DNA from: Sulfolobus tengchongensis
GTDB lineage: Archaea; Thermoproteota; Thermoprotei_A; Sulfolobales; Sulfolobaceae
Assembly (NCBI RefSeq): GCF_036967215.1
Contig: NZ_CP146016.1
Span: 1,268,501-1,332,500 of the forward strand
Direction: 5' to 3'
DNA length: 64,000 nt
Positions 25,951 through 35,263 of this stretch are shown in pieces; position 1 is the stretch's first letter; every line of letters begins with the position of its first letter. Both the position numbers and the translations under genes were made by a program. The notes under the pieces are model-generated. The model searched no databases, had not been told where the DNA came from, and saw nothing but the letters and a program-made list of their open reading frames with translations.

Positions 25951-28167
25951 TTAAAACGGAATTAGTGACCACAAACTTACTATTACGCTACTAAACCCCA
26001 TAGCTAACGCTGCATATTCTGGCGGTATGACTATATGAGGATAAAGTATTCCACCAGCAATTGGTATTAAGACGGAGTTATAACCAAATGCCCATGTCAA
26101 ATTCTCTTTAATTTTTCTAACTGTTAATCTAGCTTCTTCAAATAATACTAATATGTCCATAAGAGACGATATTATAACTTTACCAGCACTTTTAGCTAGA
26201 TCAGTACCAGTGGATATTGCAATGCCAATGTCTGCTTCTTTGATTGCAAGTCCATCGTTAATTCCATCCCCAACAAATAGAACTTTGTGTCCTTTTTCTT
26301 TTAAACTTCTTATCAATTCTGCCTTATCTTCTGGAGACATACCTTTATACACTTTAACATTAAGTTCTCTTCCTATTTGATCTACACTTTTACTATTGTC
26401 TCCAGTGGCTATAATTACTTCAATTCCTTTTCTCCTAAGATAGTCTATTACCTTTCTCGCCTCCTCTTTAACCTCATCTTTTAAACTCACAACCCCTCCT
26501 GGTTTTCCATTGATGCATATCAATATGTCCCCTTCATCCTCTTTTGCATCCCAATCACAATTATTTTTAACGAAATCCCTATTTCCAACTATTACGTCGT
26601 TTCCATTAACTTTAGCATATACTCCTCTTCCAGGAAATTCTTCAAAATACTCAACTTCACCTTTTCCTCCTAGCTTTTGTAGCGCTTTAGCAACTGGATG
26701 TAGACTTCTGCTTTCCGCAACAGAGGCTAATTGTAATGCGTTTTCTATGAATTCTATCTTTTCAGATATCGAGTATTCTCCTTTAGTTATAGTCCCGGTT
26801 TTATCTAATATTGCTATGTCAATATTTCTTATCTCCTCTAAGATGCTACCATCTCTTATTATTATTCCCCTTTTTAACGCTCTATGCACACTAGTTAGTA
26901 TCGCCATTGGAGTTGCTAAACCTAAAGCACAGGGGCAAGCTATGGCTAATACAGATACAGTGAAAAGTAATGCATTTATGGTATTAAAACCCATTATAAA
27001 TCTCCAGATTAGGAAAGTGGCTATTCCAATCGATATTACTACTGGTACAAATATGCTCGAAACCTTATCTACTAAGTTCTGAATTGAAACTCTAGTATTA
27101 TAAGCTCCTCTAACAGCTTCAGTTACTTGCATTATGTAGCTCCTATCCCAACTCCTAGTCACATATATTTCCAAGTATCCATTTACTAGAATTCCTCCGG
27201 CTAACACGCTATCACCTTTTTTCTTTAATACTGGCTTTTGCTCTCCAGTTAAGATTGACTCATTTACCTCACCTTCTCCATTCTCAACTATTCCATCAGC
27301 AGGTATTTTTTCTCCAGCCCTTACAATTATAATATCCCCAATTTTTAGTTCATTAGAGCTCACAATCCTCCCATCTTTTAATGTAGCTCTATAAGGTTCT
27401 ATACGTATGTCTGAACTCATTTTAGCTTTAATATAAGCTTCTAATGTTTTCCCTACTAGTATAAAGGTAATCAATAACGACGCGTCAGAAAAGAACGTTT
27501 GTTTCCCTAAAAGAAAAAGACTTGAAAACCAAAGTAAATTAGAGGATAAAGATACAAGTACATCCATATTTGTAGTTTTATTTCTCAGAGCCCTATATGC
27601 TCCTTTGTGAAATCTAAGCCCAGAATAAAACTGGACTGGAAGTGAGAAAATAATTGAAAAAGTTGGAAAGAGATAAGATAAGGTAGTAAATACAACGCCT
27701 ATTAAGAGTCTTCTCAACAAGTCATACAAATCTTTGTATATAATATCTTTTTCAGTATGTTGCTTACTTAGAATCTCACCCTTAATCTCTGCTTCTTTTA
27801 ATATCTCTTGAGGGGTAGTTGATATTGGATTGTATTCAATCATCACAGTCCCTAAACCAGGGTTTGACTGAACATCTATAACTCCTCTTACGTTCTCCAG
27901 TTTTTTGACTATTTTAGGTATCTCCTCTGGATTCACATTTAATTTTACAATAAATCTTTGTGTGGCTACATCATACCCAGCTTTCCTTACAGCTTTTACC
28001 AGTTCCTTTAATCTTACGTCTCCATTTAAAATTACTTTAGCACTTCCAGTAGCTAAGTTGACCTCTGCTTCTTTTACACCATTAACGGATTTTAATGATT
28101 TAGATACCGTTAATACACACGTTGCACAATGCATGCCTTCAATCTTCAGTTCCTCCTCTTTATCCAT
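25951..28167 (-). CDS. copA: Copper-exporting P1B-type ATPase
   Basis: 738 residues from the ATG at 28167. An in-frame GTG at 28188 would add seven, but the ATG overlaps the upstream chaperone gene's stop, as in coupled genes. Domains: an N-terminal heavy-metal site GMHCATC (about 11-17), a degenerate second HMA-like repeat without the CxxC, eight membrane helices with the CPC motif (IACPCALGLATP, about 410), the phosphorylation site DKTGTITKG (about 455) and GDGINDGLAI (about 635). It exports Cu(I) from the cytoplasm. Confidence 0.95.
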   Translation of the reverse strand: MDKEEELKIEGMHCATCVLTVSKSLKSVNGVKEAEVNLATGSAKVILNGDVRLKELVKAVRKAGYDVATQRFIVKLNVNPEEIPKIVKKLENVRGVIDVQSNPGLGTVMIEYNPISTTPQEILKEAEIKGEILSKQHTEKDIIYKDLYDLLRRLLIGVVFTTLSYLFPTFSIIFSLPVQFYSGLRFHKGAYRALRNKTTNMDVLVSLSSNLLWFSSLFLLGKQTFFSDASLLITFILVGKTLEAYIKAKMSSDIRIEPYRATLKDGRIVSSNELKIGDIIIVRAGEKIPADGIVENGEGEVNESILTGEQKPVLKKKGDSVLAGGILVNGYLEIYVTRSWDRSYIMQVTEAVRGAYNTRVSIQNLVDKVSSIFVPVVISIGIATFLIWRFIMGFNTINALLFTVSVLAIACPCALGLATPMAILTSVHRALKRGIIIRDGSILEEIRNIDIAILDKTGTITKGEYSISEKIEFIENALQLASVAESRSLHPVAKALQKLGGKGEVEYFEEFPGRGVYAKVNGNDVIVGNRDFVKNNCDWDAKEDEGDILICINGKPGGVVSLKDEVKEEARKVIDYLRRKGIEVIIATGDNSKSVDQIGRELNVKVYKGMSPEDKAELIRSLKEKGHKVLFVGDGINDGLAIKEADIGIAISTGTDLAKSAGKVIISSLMDILVLFEEARLTVRKIKENLTWAFGYNSVLIPIAGGILYPHIVIPPEYAALAMGFSSVIVSLWSLIPF

Positions 28168-28324
28168 GTGGCATTCCCTTAGGTCCACCTCTCAAATATT
28201 CTTCTGGTTTTTTCTGGAATTCCTTAAGGCAATTAGAAGAGCAGAAATAGTAAATTTTACCTTTATACATTGTCTTATAAGGACTCCTTTCATCTACTTC
28301 CATTCCACATACTGGATCTATCAT
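28160..28324 (-). CDS. copM: Small YHS/TRASH-domain copper metallochaperone
   Basis: A 54-residue protein too short for most gene finders. Translation begins MIDPVCGMEVDE and continues to FCSSNCLKEFQKKPEEY, the YHS/TRASH pattern with Cys at positions 6, 28 and 32; it ends GGPKGMPHG. In Sulfolobus a gene of this kind lies between copR and copA (named copM or copT in different papers) and is thought to bind Cu(I) for delivery to CopA. Its last 8 bases overlap the copA ATG, which supports both starts. It should be co-transcribed with copA from the promoter carrying the copper operator. Confidence 0.88.
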   Translation of the reverse strand: MIDPVCGMEVDERSPYKTMYKGKIYYFCSSNCLKEFQKKPEEYLRGGPKGMPHG

Positions 28325-28393
28325 AATATATACATCATCGTCCTAATCAAAAAGCTTTATTCTCTGCCAAAATGTATGTTATATATCTATTCT

Positions 28394-28410
28394 ACGTACA
28401 AAATGTACGT
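28394..28410. promoter_or_regulatory. Palindromic operator of the copMA promoter
   Basis: ACGTACA-AAA-TGTACGT is a perfect 7-bp inverted repeat 70 bp upstream of copM, and a related half-site AAAATGTATGTT lies at about 28369-28380. It is the likely binding site for the TRASH-domain regulator encoded next door, whose Sulfolobus homologues control copMA. Confidence 0.65.
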
Positions 28411-28414
28411 TAAA

Positions 28415-28906
28415 CTACTCTGAGTTAATAACATTTTTACGTGCAAATTTTTTCTTTAACTCGGTCAAACATGAACTACAGCAAGCATAGTAAGTTTTTC
28501 TTCCTATTTTGTATATTAATGGACTGTCATAGATCTCTTTTCCGCAATAGTCGCATTTAACTACAAAGCTACTTTTTCCTATGAATACTAGTTCCTTTCC
28601 CCTGATGTTTTCTAGTACGTTTTCTAGGCTCTCTAGTGTATTAGCTCTTACTACATTCATGAATCTACCTTCGAGTAGCTTATAGCATTCCTCGCTATTG
28701 CAAGATTCGGAAATAACAAACGCTATAAAAGGTTCATTCTGAAATTTTATAGTGAATTTTACACCTTTCCTTTTGAGGCTTTTTAAAATGTTTGTAGCGG
28801 TACTTCTGCTGATGTTTAACTGCTTTGCTAATTCCGTTACACTTATTCTGGAATCATTTCTCAAGATCTCTAATGCCCTAAACTCTAGATCAGAAAGCTT
28901 TTCCAT
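28415..28906 (-). CDS. copR: Copper-responsive TRASH-domain regulator
   Basis: 163 residues. The N-terminal Lrp/AsnC-like winged helix (DSRISVTELAKQLNISRSTATNIL, about 19-42) is followed by a ligand-type middle, and a C-terminal TRASH metal-binding domain (CDYCGKEIYDS ... CCSSC, about 118-146). Homologues sense Cu(I) or Ag(I) and regulate copMA in Sulfolobus. The gene begins 8 bp after the PAP2 gene's stop on the same strand, so part of its expression may come from that upstream promoter. Confidence 0.9.
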   Translation of the reverse strand: MEKLSDLEFRALEILRNDSRISVTELAKQLNISRSTATNILKSLKRKGVKFTIKFQNEPFIAFVISESCNSEECYKLLEGRFMNVVRANTLESLENVLENIRGKELVFIGKSSFVVKCDYCGKEIYDSPLIYKIGRKTYYACCSSCLTELKKKFARKNVINSE

Positions 28907-28914
28907 AATCCGCT

Positions 28915-29580
28915 TTATTCACTCCTACGTTTTAAATTTGTTCTCTTGCTATTGTTATTTACTACAACATTTACAACTCTATTATAAACATTTGTGATGA
29001 ATTTCTCTAGGTTTATAGCTGTTAATGCGATCGCAATTCCCAATATCCATCCCGCAAATACGTCCAACGGCCAATGGACTCCTATGTAAACTCTTGAATA
29101 ACTTACTATTAACGCTTCTATGAATAATGGAATTGAAACATAATACGGTAATGTCATGAGCACTATAATTGCACCTACACTTACTATTAACGCATGTCCC
29201 GAAGGATAAGAATAGTCAGTAGGCTCAGATACCAGTAGGTTAACATTATGCAGTATTAGAAATGGTCTTGGCTGAGCCATTACATATTTTGAGATCTCTC
29301 CTAAAATTATGGCTATTATAAATCCTCCAACTAGTATTAAAGAAGTTCTCCTATATTTTCCTCCTACGATAAAGAATATAGCAGTGACTGGTATCCAAAT
29401 GTATTCTCTTCCGTACTTGCTGAAGAATATCATTACTGGATTTAGCGGTGAAAATTGTGAATGGTTAATTAAGTAAAATAAATATATATTTCCTGGAAAA
29501 TTACCTTCTCCTACGATTTTAGTTATAATGGAAATTATTACATACAATGCATAGATTGCAATTATGTATTGCCATTTCAT
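28915..29580 (-). CDS. PAP2-family membrane phosphatase
   Basis: 221 residues with about six membrane helices and the three phosphatase motifs: KYVMAQPRP (motif 1), PSGHA (motif 2) and SRVYIGVHWPLD (motif 3 with the nucleophilic His). Such archaeal enzymes dephosphorylate dolichyl or other isoprenoid pyrophosphates, or phosphatidate. It lies upstream of copR with only 8 bp between; a functional link to copper is not obvious. Confidence 0.85.
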   Translation of the reverse strand: MKWQYIIAIYALYVIISIITKIVGEGNFPGNIYLFYLINHSQFSPLNPVMIFFSKYGREYIWIPVTAIFFIVGGKYRRTSLILVGGFIIAIILGEISKYVMAQPRPFLILHNVNLLVSEPTDYSYPSGHALIVSVGAIIVLMTLPYYVSIPLFIEALIVSYSRVYIGVHWPLDVFAGWILGIAIALTAINLEKFITNVYNRVVNVVVNNNSKRTNLKRRSE

Positions 29581-29940
29581 TGTAGGCTAACAACTATATA
29601 CTCCTAATAAATAGTATATATAATTAATCCAATTAAGGTTATGCCATTGTGCTTTAAATTAAAAACCATGAAAAAGTCTATAAACTGTATATTATTAATT
29701 GCTAAATATGTCTAGAAATCATAAGATAAACATTAGGGAATAGATATAATACTCTAGATACTTCAGAGATGAAGAAATAAGAGAAGATAATGTCTATATA
29801 AGCATTTTTTGAAAAGTTTTTAGCGAATTATAGATAATCTTTAATTATAAAGGTACTTCTTCAAGGTTACGTCAAAGAAATTATATAATTAGCTAAGCAG
29901 TAGTATGGAATAATAGCAAAAAATTTATTTATAAACATTC
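29581..29940. other. Intergenic region, no gene seen
   Basis: 360 bp between the PAP2 gene's start and the 3' end of the sox operon. AT-rich, with short T-runs; nothing else recognised. Confidence 0.5.
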
Positions 29941-30135
29941 TTACAGCCTATTTATACCCTTAAAGAGTATTATGAATATGACCGACGCTAGTATCATGTA
30001 TAACGTAGCCATCATTATACTTGTTGGGGATGGCCCTAAGCTTTTAGCAGTAAAGAAGTTAAGAGGAATAGAGACTATGATAAAAAATATGGCCATAAGT
30101 GTTGCTAATATGCCAGCTATTAAGTAATTCTTCAT
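29941..30135 (-). CDS. Small two-helix subunit of Sox terminal oxidase (SoxD'-like)
   Basis: 64 residues with two hydrophobic helices (about 4-28 and 41-60) joined by a short polar loop. It is last in the minus-strand sox operon; its ATG directly follows the 40-aa gene's stop (TAA then ATG). In Sulfolobus, small hydrophobic subunits SoxD and SoxD' accompany SoxABC; this is a good candidate for one of them. Assignment rests on position and topology. Confidence 0.6.
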   Translation of the reverse strand: MKNYLIAGILATLMAIFFIIVSIPLNFFTAKSLGPSPTSIMMATLYMILASVIFIILFKGINRL

Positions 30136-30258
30136 TTACCTCACCATTATTGCTATCATTTTAACTGCATCCCATAATAAATTATACGCCATAAATCCAG
30201 CCATAAATGCTGTAGCTCCAAATATTAAAGCAAGGATGGCTATACCTAGTTTGTTCAT
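30136..30258 (-). CDS. soxD: Single-helix small oxidase subunit (SoxD-like)
   Basis: A 40-residue protein (MNKLGIAILALIFGATAF...) with one membrane helix, encoded 13 bp after soxC and immediately before the 64-aa gene. A GGTGAG sequence near its end can serve as ribosome site for the next gene, and GAGATGAA precedes its own ATG. S. acidocaldarius SoxD is a similarly short hydrophobic subunit of the aa3-type quinol oxidase. It is below the size limits of routine gene calling. Confidence 0.65.
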   Translation of the reverse strand: MNKLGIAILALIFGATAFMAGFMAYNLLWDAVKMIAIMVR

Positions 30259-30271
30259 TTCATCTCACCCC

Positions 30272-31948
30272 CTACTCTTTAACATACACCTCATAATGAT
30301 AAAGTTGTACTGCTATTCCCCATAAGATTAAGATTACACCTAAATCCATTCCAGCGTAAGTTGATGCAGGGCCTATACTAGGTAATGTCCACATTAAACC
30401 CAGTAAAAATAGTGATACTATAAAGATTATTATGATTCCATAGAATGCTGCTCTCTTTTTCCAACTGTATCCAACGTTAGAACCTACTGCAGCTATTGGC
30501 TTTCTTCCAATTACGTAAACTGCAACTCTCCTTAGCATGTAAATCGCAAATATTGCGAATGGTATTAACACTATCCCATTTACAATTGTTGGGAATTCTA
30601 GGAAGTTTACTAGTGTTCCTGCTAAGGATAGTGACGCTACACTAGCTAAGAGTATCTCCATCGGAGTTATATTCATTTTAATCACTTTAGTTTCTGCTTT
30701 TGTTATCGAAGTATTCTGTTCCTTTGGTTTCCATAAATATACTATAATTCCTACTATTATCAATGGAGGTCCAAGATATTCAACTTGTTGAGTAAATGGC
30801 TCAGGTACTCCGGGTTGTAAGTATCCCCATATAGACAGTTCAACTAAATATATAGCTAAAGTAGTAACTATCCATGTCCAGAACTTTCTTCTTGTAATAT
30901 ACAAACTATCACTAGGATCTAAGAATGGTAGGAACATTAGTATTAAGAGACCTATAATCAGCAGTGCTAAGATTAGTATAGGAGTAATTGGAGTACCATT
31001 AGGTAATAAGAAATCTACGAGCTTATAAAGGAATAGGAAGAACCATGGTGGATATGGCTCCACACTTGTAGCTTGTGGTGATCCCGCTTCTGGTGCAGGA
31101 TGTGGATCAATAACTATCGGTAAACCATTAATATTGGCTAATAAGTTAGGAACGAACAATATTATACCCCATGTTAGTAGGACTATCGATAACATGTAAA
31201 CAAAATTCCTTGGCCACCATTCATTAAATCTTTGTTGTTCCTCTTTAGTATAATAAGCAGGTACTTTGGGCTTATCCTTAACTGAGGGAGTCATTCCGTA
31301 TCTTTCAGCAAGCATGAAGTGAAACAGGAAAAGTACTCCTAATAAAAATACTAGTAATATATGCCAACCTAGTAGCCTGTCGAAAAGCTCAGATCTGACC
31401 AGAGGGTTAGATGATAGGGCTGCACTTCCACCTGGTCCGAATAACCATCCTACTACTGCGGTTGCACCAGGGATCCCTGTACCAACTAGCAATTCACTTC
31501 CAATATCTATTGCATTTACTCCGAGAACGTCACTCACTAAACTATACCCAAAGAACGATGCGCCCAACGTTAATAGTAATAATATTACTCCAGTTATCCA
31601 CTGTAGTTCTCTTGGTTTCTTATAAGCACCTTTATAGAAGTTCCTAAACATGTGAATATACGCTAAGATTATCATTATATATGCTCCATATAGGTGGCTA
31701 AATAATAGGACAGGCCCATATGGAACACTAGAGATTATAGTTTCAGTAGACTGATATGCATAAGCTGGTTGATAGTACATTAATAAGAATAAACCAGTTA
31801 TTACGGTATAGATAAACGCAGCAGCGACCATTGCGCCTAGCCAATAAGAAATATTATACATATAGTCTGGAGTCTTAAATAAGGGAGCTTCAGTTACGCC
31901 TACTCTATCAATTATAGTATCTATAATTCCCTTCTTCTCTTCGGTCAT
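30272..31948 (-). CDS. soxC: Cytochrome b-type subunit of Sox quinol oxidase
   Basis: 558 residues. The N-terminal 200 residues match cytochrome b, with paired His on two helices (SHLYGAYIMIILAYIHMF and LGWHILLVFLLG...FHF) for two haems. The rest holds further membrane helices; PPWFFLFLYK is the PEW-like loop. In Sulfolobus SoxC is part of a terminal oxidase supercomplex that oxidises caldariellaquinol. Its ATG overlaps the soxB stop (ATGA). Confidence 0.9.
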   Translation of the reverse strand: MTEEKKGIIDTIIDRVGVTEAPLFKTPDYMYNISYWLGAMVAAAFIYTVITGLFLLMYYQPAYAYQSTETIISSVPYGPVLLFSHLYGAYIMIILAYIHMFRNFYKGAYKKPRELQWITGVILLLLTLGASFFGYSLVSDVLGVNAIDIGSELLVGTGIPGATAVVGWLFGPGGSAALSSNPLVRSELFDRLLGWHILLVFLLGVLFLFHFMLAERYGMTPSVKDKPKVPAYYTKEEQQRFNEWWPRNFVYMLSIVLLTWGIILFVPNLLANINGLPIVIDPHPAPEAGSPQATSVEPYPPWFFLFLYKLVDFLLPNGTPITPILILALLIIGLLILMFLPFLDPSDSLYITRRKFWTWIVTTLAIYLVELSIWGYLQPGVPEPFTQQVEYLGPPLIIVGIIVYLWKPKEQNTSITKAETKVIKMNITPMEILLASVASLSLAGTLVNFLEFPTIVNGIVLIPFAIFAIYMLRRVAVYVIGRKPIAAVGSNVGYSWKKRAAFYGIIIIFIVSLFLLGLMWTLPSIGPASTYAGMDLGVILILWGIAVQLYHYEVYVKE

Positions 31949-33474
31949 TTTTGTTCAACCCCCCTTTCTGCACTTATGGGTATGTTCCCCGAAGGAGGTG
32001 AAGAGGGTGAAAAAACAGTCTGTTTAGACGCATATGCCAAAGCATCGAATATTCCAACAAATAGTGTTAATAAAAGTCCCGGTATTCCTATTTCGGCTAG
32101 GAATGATTCAAGGAGATTATAAGGCTGGAACATTGTGGGATAGGCTATCATTCTTCTTAACAATCCTAAGTAACCAGCTACCGACATGGTATAACCCACT
32201 CCCATAAATGGGGCAGTCCACCATATCATTCCTATCTTCATCCATTTAGATGCCTGCTCGCCAAAGTTAAATCCTCCAAATGTACTTCTTAAAAGATCTA
32301 AGAATACTGTTGTAAATCCCATTACTATTAAGGTCCAAATCATTAAATGAAAATGACCTACTACATAGTACGTGTTATGGAAAATCGGATTAATTGAGTT
32401 TTCGGGCAATACTAATGCTTGTACACCTGCTAAAATAAATCCTATTAATGCTATTAAGGCCCCCATTCCTACTGGATCTTTCCAATTATATTTTTGAGAT
32501 AGTAGCAGAGTTAATCCTAGATTTAATACGGTAAGACCAGAACCTGAAGCTAATATAAGAGTAGATAGGTTCACCCATATTCTCAAACCTATTGGAAGAG
32601 GCCACGTTTGTAAGTGATGTACCCATATTAACATGGAACCTATTGATAACAAGTAAATGTTCCATCTAGCCCACTTTTCACTAAAGAGTGCTCTTCCAGC
32701 ATATTTAGGAATGTAATAGTACAGTGCGCCAAATAATGGGAAAGGAACGTAATACACTACGGGATGGGCGTAGAACCAAAATAACAACGCCCAAAGTAAG
32801 GGATTAACTGGAAAACCTGCAAAGAAATATAATGTATACCATAGAGTTGATGCAGCTAATGCAGGAAGAGTTACTGCTATTACTATAGCGAATGCTACAC
32901 CATATGCTCCAAATATGTTGAGTTTTTCATTCTTAGGTTTAGTGGCATATGCATCAGCAATCAAAGTTATGAACATCACAGTTTGCAGTACAAATGCTAA
33001 AGTAAGTGACAAATATGCCATTCCCATAAGGGCAGGTGAAGTATAGAATAGGAAAGCGTGAAACTGAGCATTAGACTCTATCGCTAACGGAGGATACATA
33101 TACCATCCCATGTCGGGTGACCCCGCCAAGGCAACTGCTAATAAAACATTAGATAACCAGAAGTAAAGTGTCATGAGTTTCGTGTGCAGTATTGAAAGGT
33201 TACTCTTATACATTGCAAATGCTATTACTGCTGCTGCGGCTAATGGTACAAATCCAAACATACCAGCCCATCCATGAATTGTTAACGCGCTATAATATAA
33301 CTCTCCAACATTAGGGGAATTTGCACTATAAGTTAGGTAAGTCCTTAAATTCATTGCAGCTATACCTAGTACTCCTAGCCAGAACACGGAACCTATTGTG
33401 TAAAGCCAGACCACGTTTAATGTACTTTTCGGTATTACAGTATCTCTTATTTGGGCTAATAATTTAGAACTCAT
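31945..33474 (-). CDS. soxB: Haem-copper oxidase subunit I
   Basis: 509 residues and 12 or more membrane helices. His ligands are visible: IHGWAGMFG for the low-spin haem, YAHPVVYY (CuB His with the cross-linked Tyr), WVHHLQTW (CuB His pair) and VGHFHLMIW (haem a3 and low-spin haem). It reduces O2 to water and pumps protons. ATGA overlaps on both sides couple it to soxA and soxC. Confidence 0.95.
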   Translation of the reverse strand: MSSKLLAQIRDTVIPKSTLNVVWLYTIGSVFWLGVLGIAAMNLRTYLTYSANSPNVGELYYSALTIHGWAGMFGFVPLAAAAVIAFAMYKSNLSILHTKLMTLYFWLSNVLLAVALAGSPDMGWYMYPPLAIESNAQFHAFLFYTSPALMGMAYLSLTLAFVLQTVMFITLIADAYATKPKNEKLNIFGAYGVAFAIVIAVTLPALAASTLWYTLYFFAGFPVNPLLWALLFWFYAHPVVYYVPFPLFGALYYYIPKYAGRALFSEKWARWNIYLLSIGSMLIWVHHLQTWPLPIGLRIWVNLSTLILASGSGLTVLNLGLTLLLSQKYNWKDPVGMGALIALIGFILAGVQALVLPENSINPIFHNTYYVVGHFHLMIWTLIVMGFTTVFLDLLRSTFGGFNFGEQASKWMKIGMIWWTAPFMGVGYTMSVAGYLGLLRRMIAYPTMFQPYNLLESFLAEIGIPGLLLTLFVGIFDALAYASKQTVFSPSSPPSGNIPISAERGVEQK

Positions 33475-33980
33475 GATACCACCTCCAAAGTTCCGGTCAT
33501 GTAAGATGAAGCATAGCCATCATATTCAGCATTACGCCACGTATAGTTACCAGGCTGATTTGGAGTAACAAAATATACATAACTTGGTATTCCAGGTACA
33601 TCGTTTACGTTTATAAGACCATTAGGAAGCCTTAAATAAAATCCAGTATCTACTTGTGGGGAATTTATTATTATAACTACAGGCTCACTTTCATTCGCGA
33701 CTATTACACTTGGGATCCATTTATATTGTACTGCAGTTAAATTAACAACTAGTGTTCCATTAATTACTTCAGAATACTGACCCGCTGGTGGTGGATGAGA
33801 ATTAAAATATTCTACAGCTTTTTGAGCTTGCTCAGGTAATCCTGAGAAACATGGTAAGCCATATCTTAAGCTAAAGCTCTTACCTGTTAGTATATAGTAC
33901 ACATTCCAACTAAAGAACGTGGCAACTAAGATTAACATAATTATAAACCATACTTCTTCAGCATGTTCTTTTATATCCAT
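33471..33980 (-). CDS. soxA: Quinol oxidase subunit II lacking CuA
   Basis: 169 residues from the ATG at 33980, which has an AGGTGA site at suitable distance; an in-frame GTG at 33992 adds four. One N-terminal membrane helix (WFIIMLILVATFFSWNVYY) and an external cupredoxin-like domain. The loop that in cytochrome oxidases holds the CuA ligands reads AEYDGYASSYMTG, with no Cys and no His, so the site cannot bind CuA, as expected for a quinol oxidase. First gene of the soxABC operon. Confidence 0.9.
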   Translation of the reverse strand: MDIKEHAEEVWFIIMLILVATFFSWNVYYILTGKSFSLRYGLPCFSGLPEQAQKAVEYFNSHPPPAGQYSEVINGTLVVNLTAVQYKWIPSVIVANESEPVVIIINSPQVDTGFYLRLPNGLINVNDVPGIPSYVYFVTPNQPGNYTWRNAEYDGYASSYMTGTLEVVS

Positions 33981-34401
33981 AATACTATTCACCTAGCCTT
34001 AATTAACGTATTAAAGCTTATAAATCTTTATTTGCAATTTTCGAAGGTTTAATAACTTAAACTCCGTTAAAGTAAAGATAATAAAAAGTCAAATATAGTT
34101 AAAAGCATTTTTAGCAGAGCAATTTAGGTATCACTACTCAATGTAGTCTATTGCCTAGTGTTAATTTTACTATGAGCATTCAGTTGTAGCCATAGAATTA
34201 GCTACATGCAATATTATAAAATTAGAGCTGATAAAATCTTTCGAGATAGACTTTAACCGGGAGATTTTAAAGAAAAATCTTTATTGATATCGAAAGTTCC
34301 TTAAACTTATAGACTATCATGCATATTATAGTATAATAAAAGTAGGATAAATAATGGAAAGCCTCTACATTGAATTTTTCCAAAAGTGAATTAGTTTGTG
34401 A

Positions 34402-34424
34402 AGCGTTCAGTAATAAACCTTTCT
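34402..34424 (+). repeat. Solo IS110-end sequence
   Basis: AGCGTTCAGTAATAAACC plus TTTCT matches the outer end of the IS110 copies (3126-3148) with one difference in 23. No transposase is adjacent. Confidence 0.6.
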
Positions 34425-34847
34425 TATATAAATATTTGAAAATTGAGATCCGTCTATTAATCAGAACTATTCGTAAAATCAGCGTTAAGTATTCAACTGC
34501 TACATATAATATATAAAGTAAATGCTGAATTTCAAGATCATAATCTCCCATTTTCTCATTAGATTTAGGGCGCATACATAGTCTATTTTTAGAAGTCTAG
34601 TCAACAATTTTTATGTAAAAATCATAATTAACTTTCTACGTATATAAATGTTACTTAGTTTATCATATAATTTCTATCATGTAAAGGTTTGTGCTTATTT
34701 TTACTTATTTTTTTAGTTAATTTCGTATACATAATAAATATTCTTTTATCTACTCATACGGATTATTTTAGTTCATGAAGTTTCTCAAAGTTTATGTCCA
34801 TTTTGTATTCTTAATTATGGTTAAAATAAAGGAGAGTGTTCCATTGC

Positions 34848-35263
34848 AGTCATGAAAATTAGCATGTAATATGATACTAAATCAGTTCTTCTCTAAATCT
34901 TTTTAACAGTGTCTAACCACCCTTGAGCCTCGAGCTCGTATTCAAGCCTGGCCTTGATTAAATGGAGTAACAGTACGTGAGAACATCTTACTTTTCATAA
35001 CATCAAATAAACTCAAAGTATACTAATATTACCTATATGAGGGGTTTAGTTATTTCTTTTAAGCTATGCTTTTTTGCCTTAATGTTTTTACATTGAAGCA
35101 TTAATTGTGCTAGGGTTACCGTGTTTATTGTAATTAGTCAGTCCTAGTCTCATGGTAACCCTAGTACAAGTGTTTTCCATTAATGTTTTATGTTAGAACT
35201 TTCATATAATGGAACTTTATTAAGTTTTTATTTTTTATGTATTACATACTAATTTTCATGACT
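34848..35263. mobile_element. 416-bp element with 24-bp TIRs and decayed coding remnant
   Basis: Inverted repeats of 24 bp with one mismatch lie at 34848-34871 (AGTCATGAAAATTAG...) and 35240-35263. Inside, on the minus strand at about 34905-34990, a coding-like piece reads LIKARLEYELEAQGWLDTV before a stop. Nearer the right end a long hairpin is formed by GTGCTAGGGTTACC (about 35107) and GGTAACCCTAGTAC (about 35154). A decayed relative is at 1586-1996. It looks like a non-autonomous or degenerate element of unknown family. Confidence 0.6.

Noticed and set aside
34267-34575. 102-codon open frame on the minus strand
   Set aside because: It overlaps a solo IS110-end repeat, has no promoter or family pattern, and its composition (many Ile, Leu, Tyr) is what AT-rich non-coding DNA gives.
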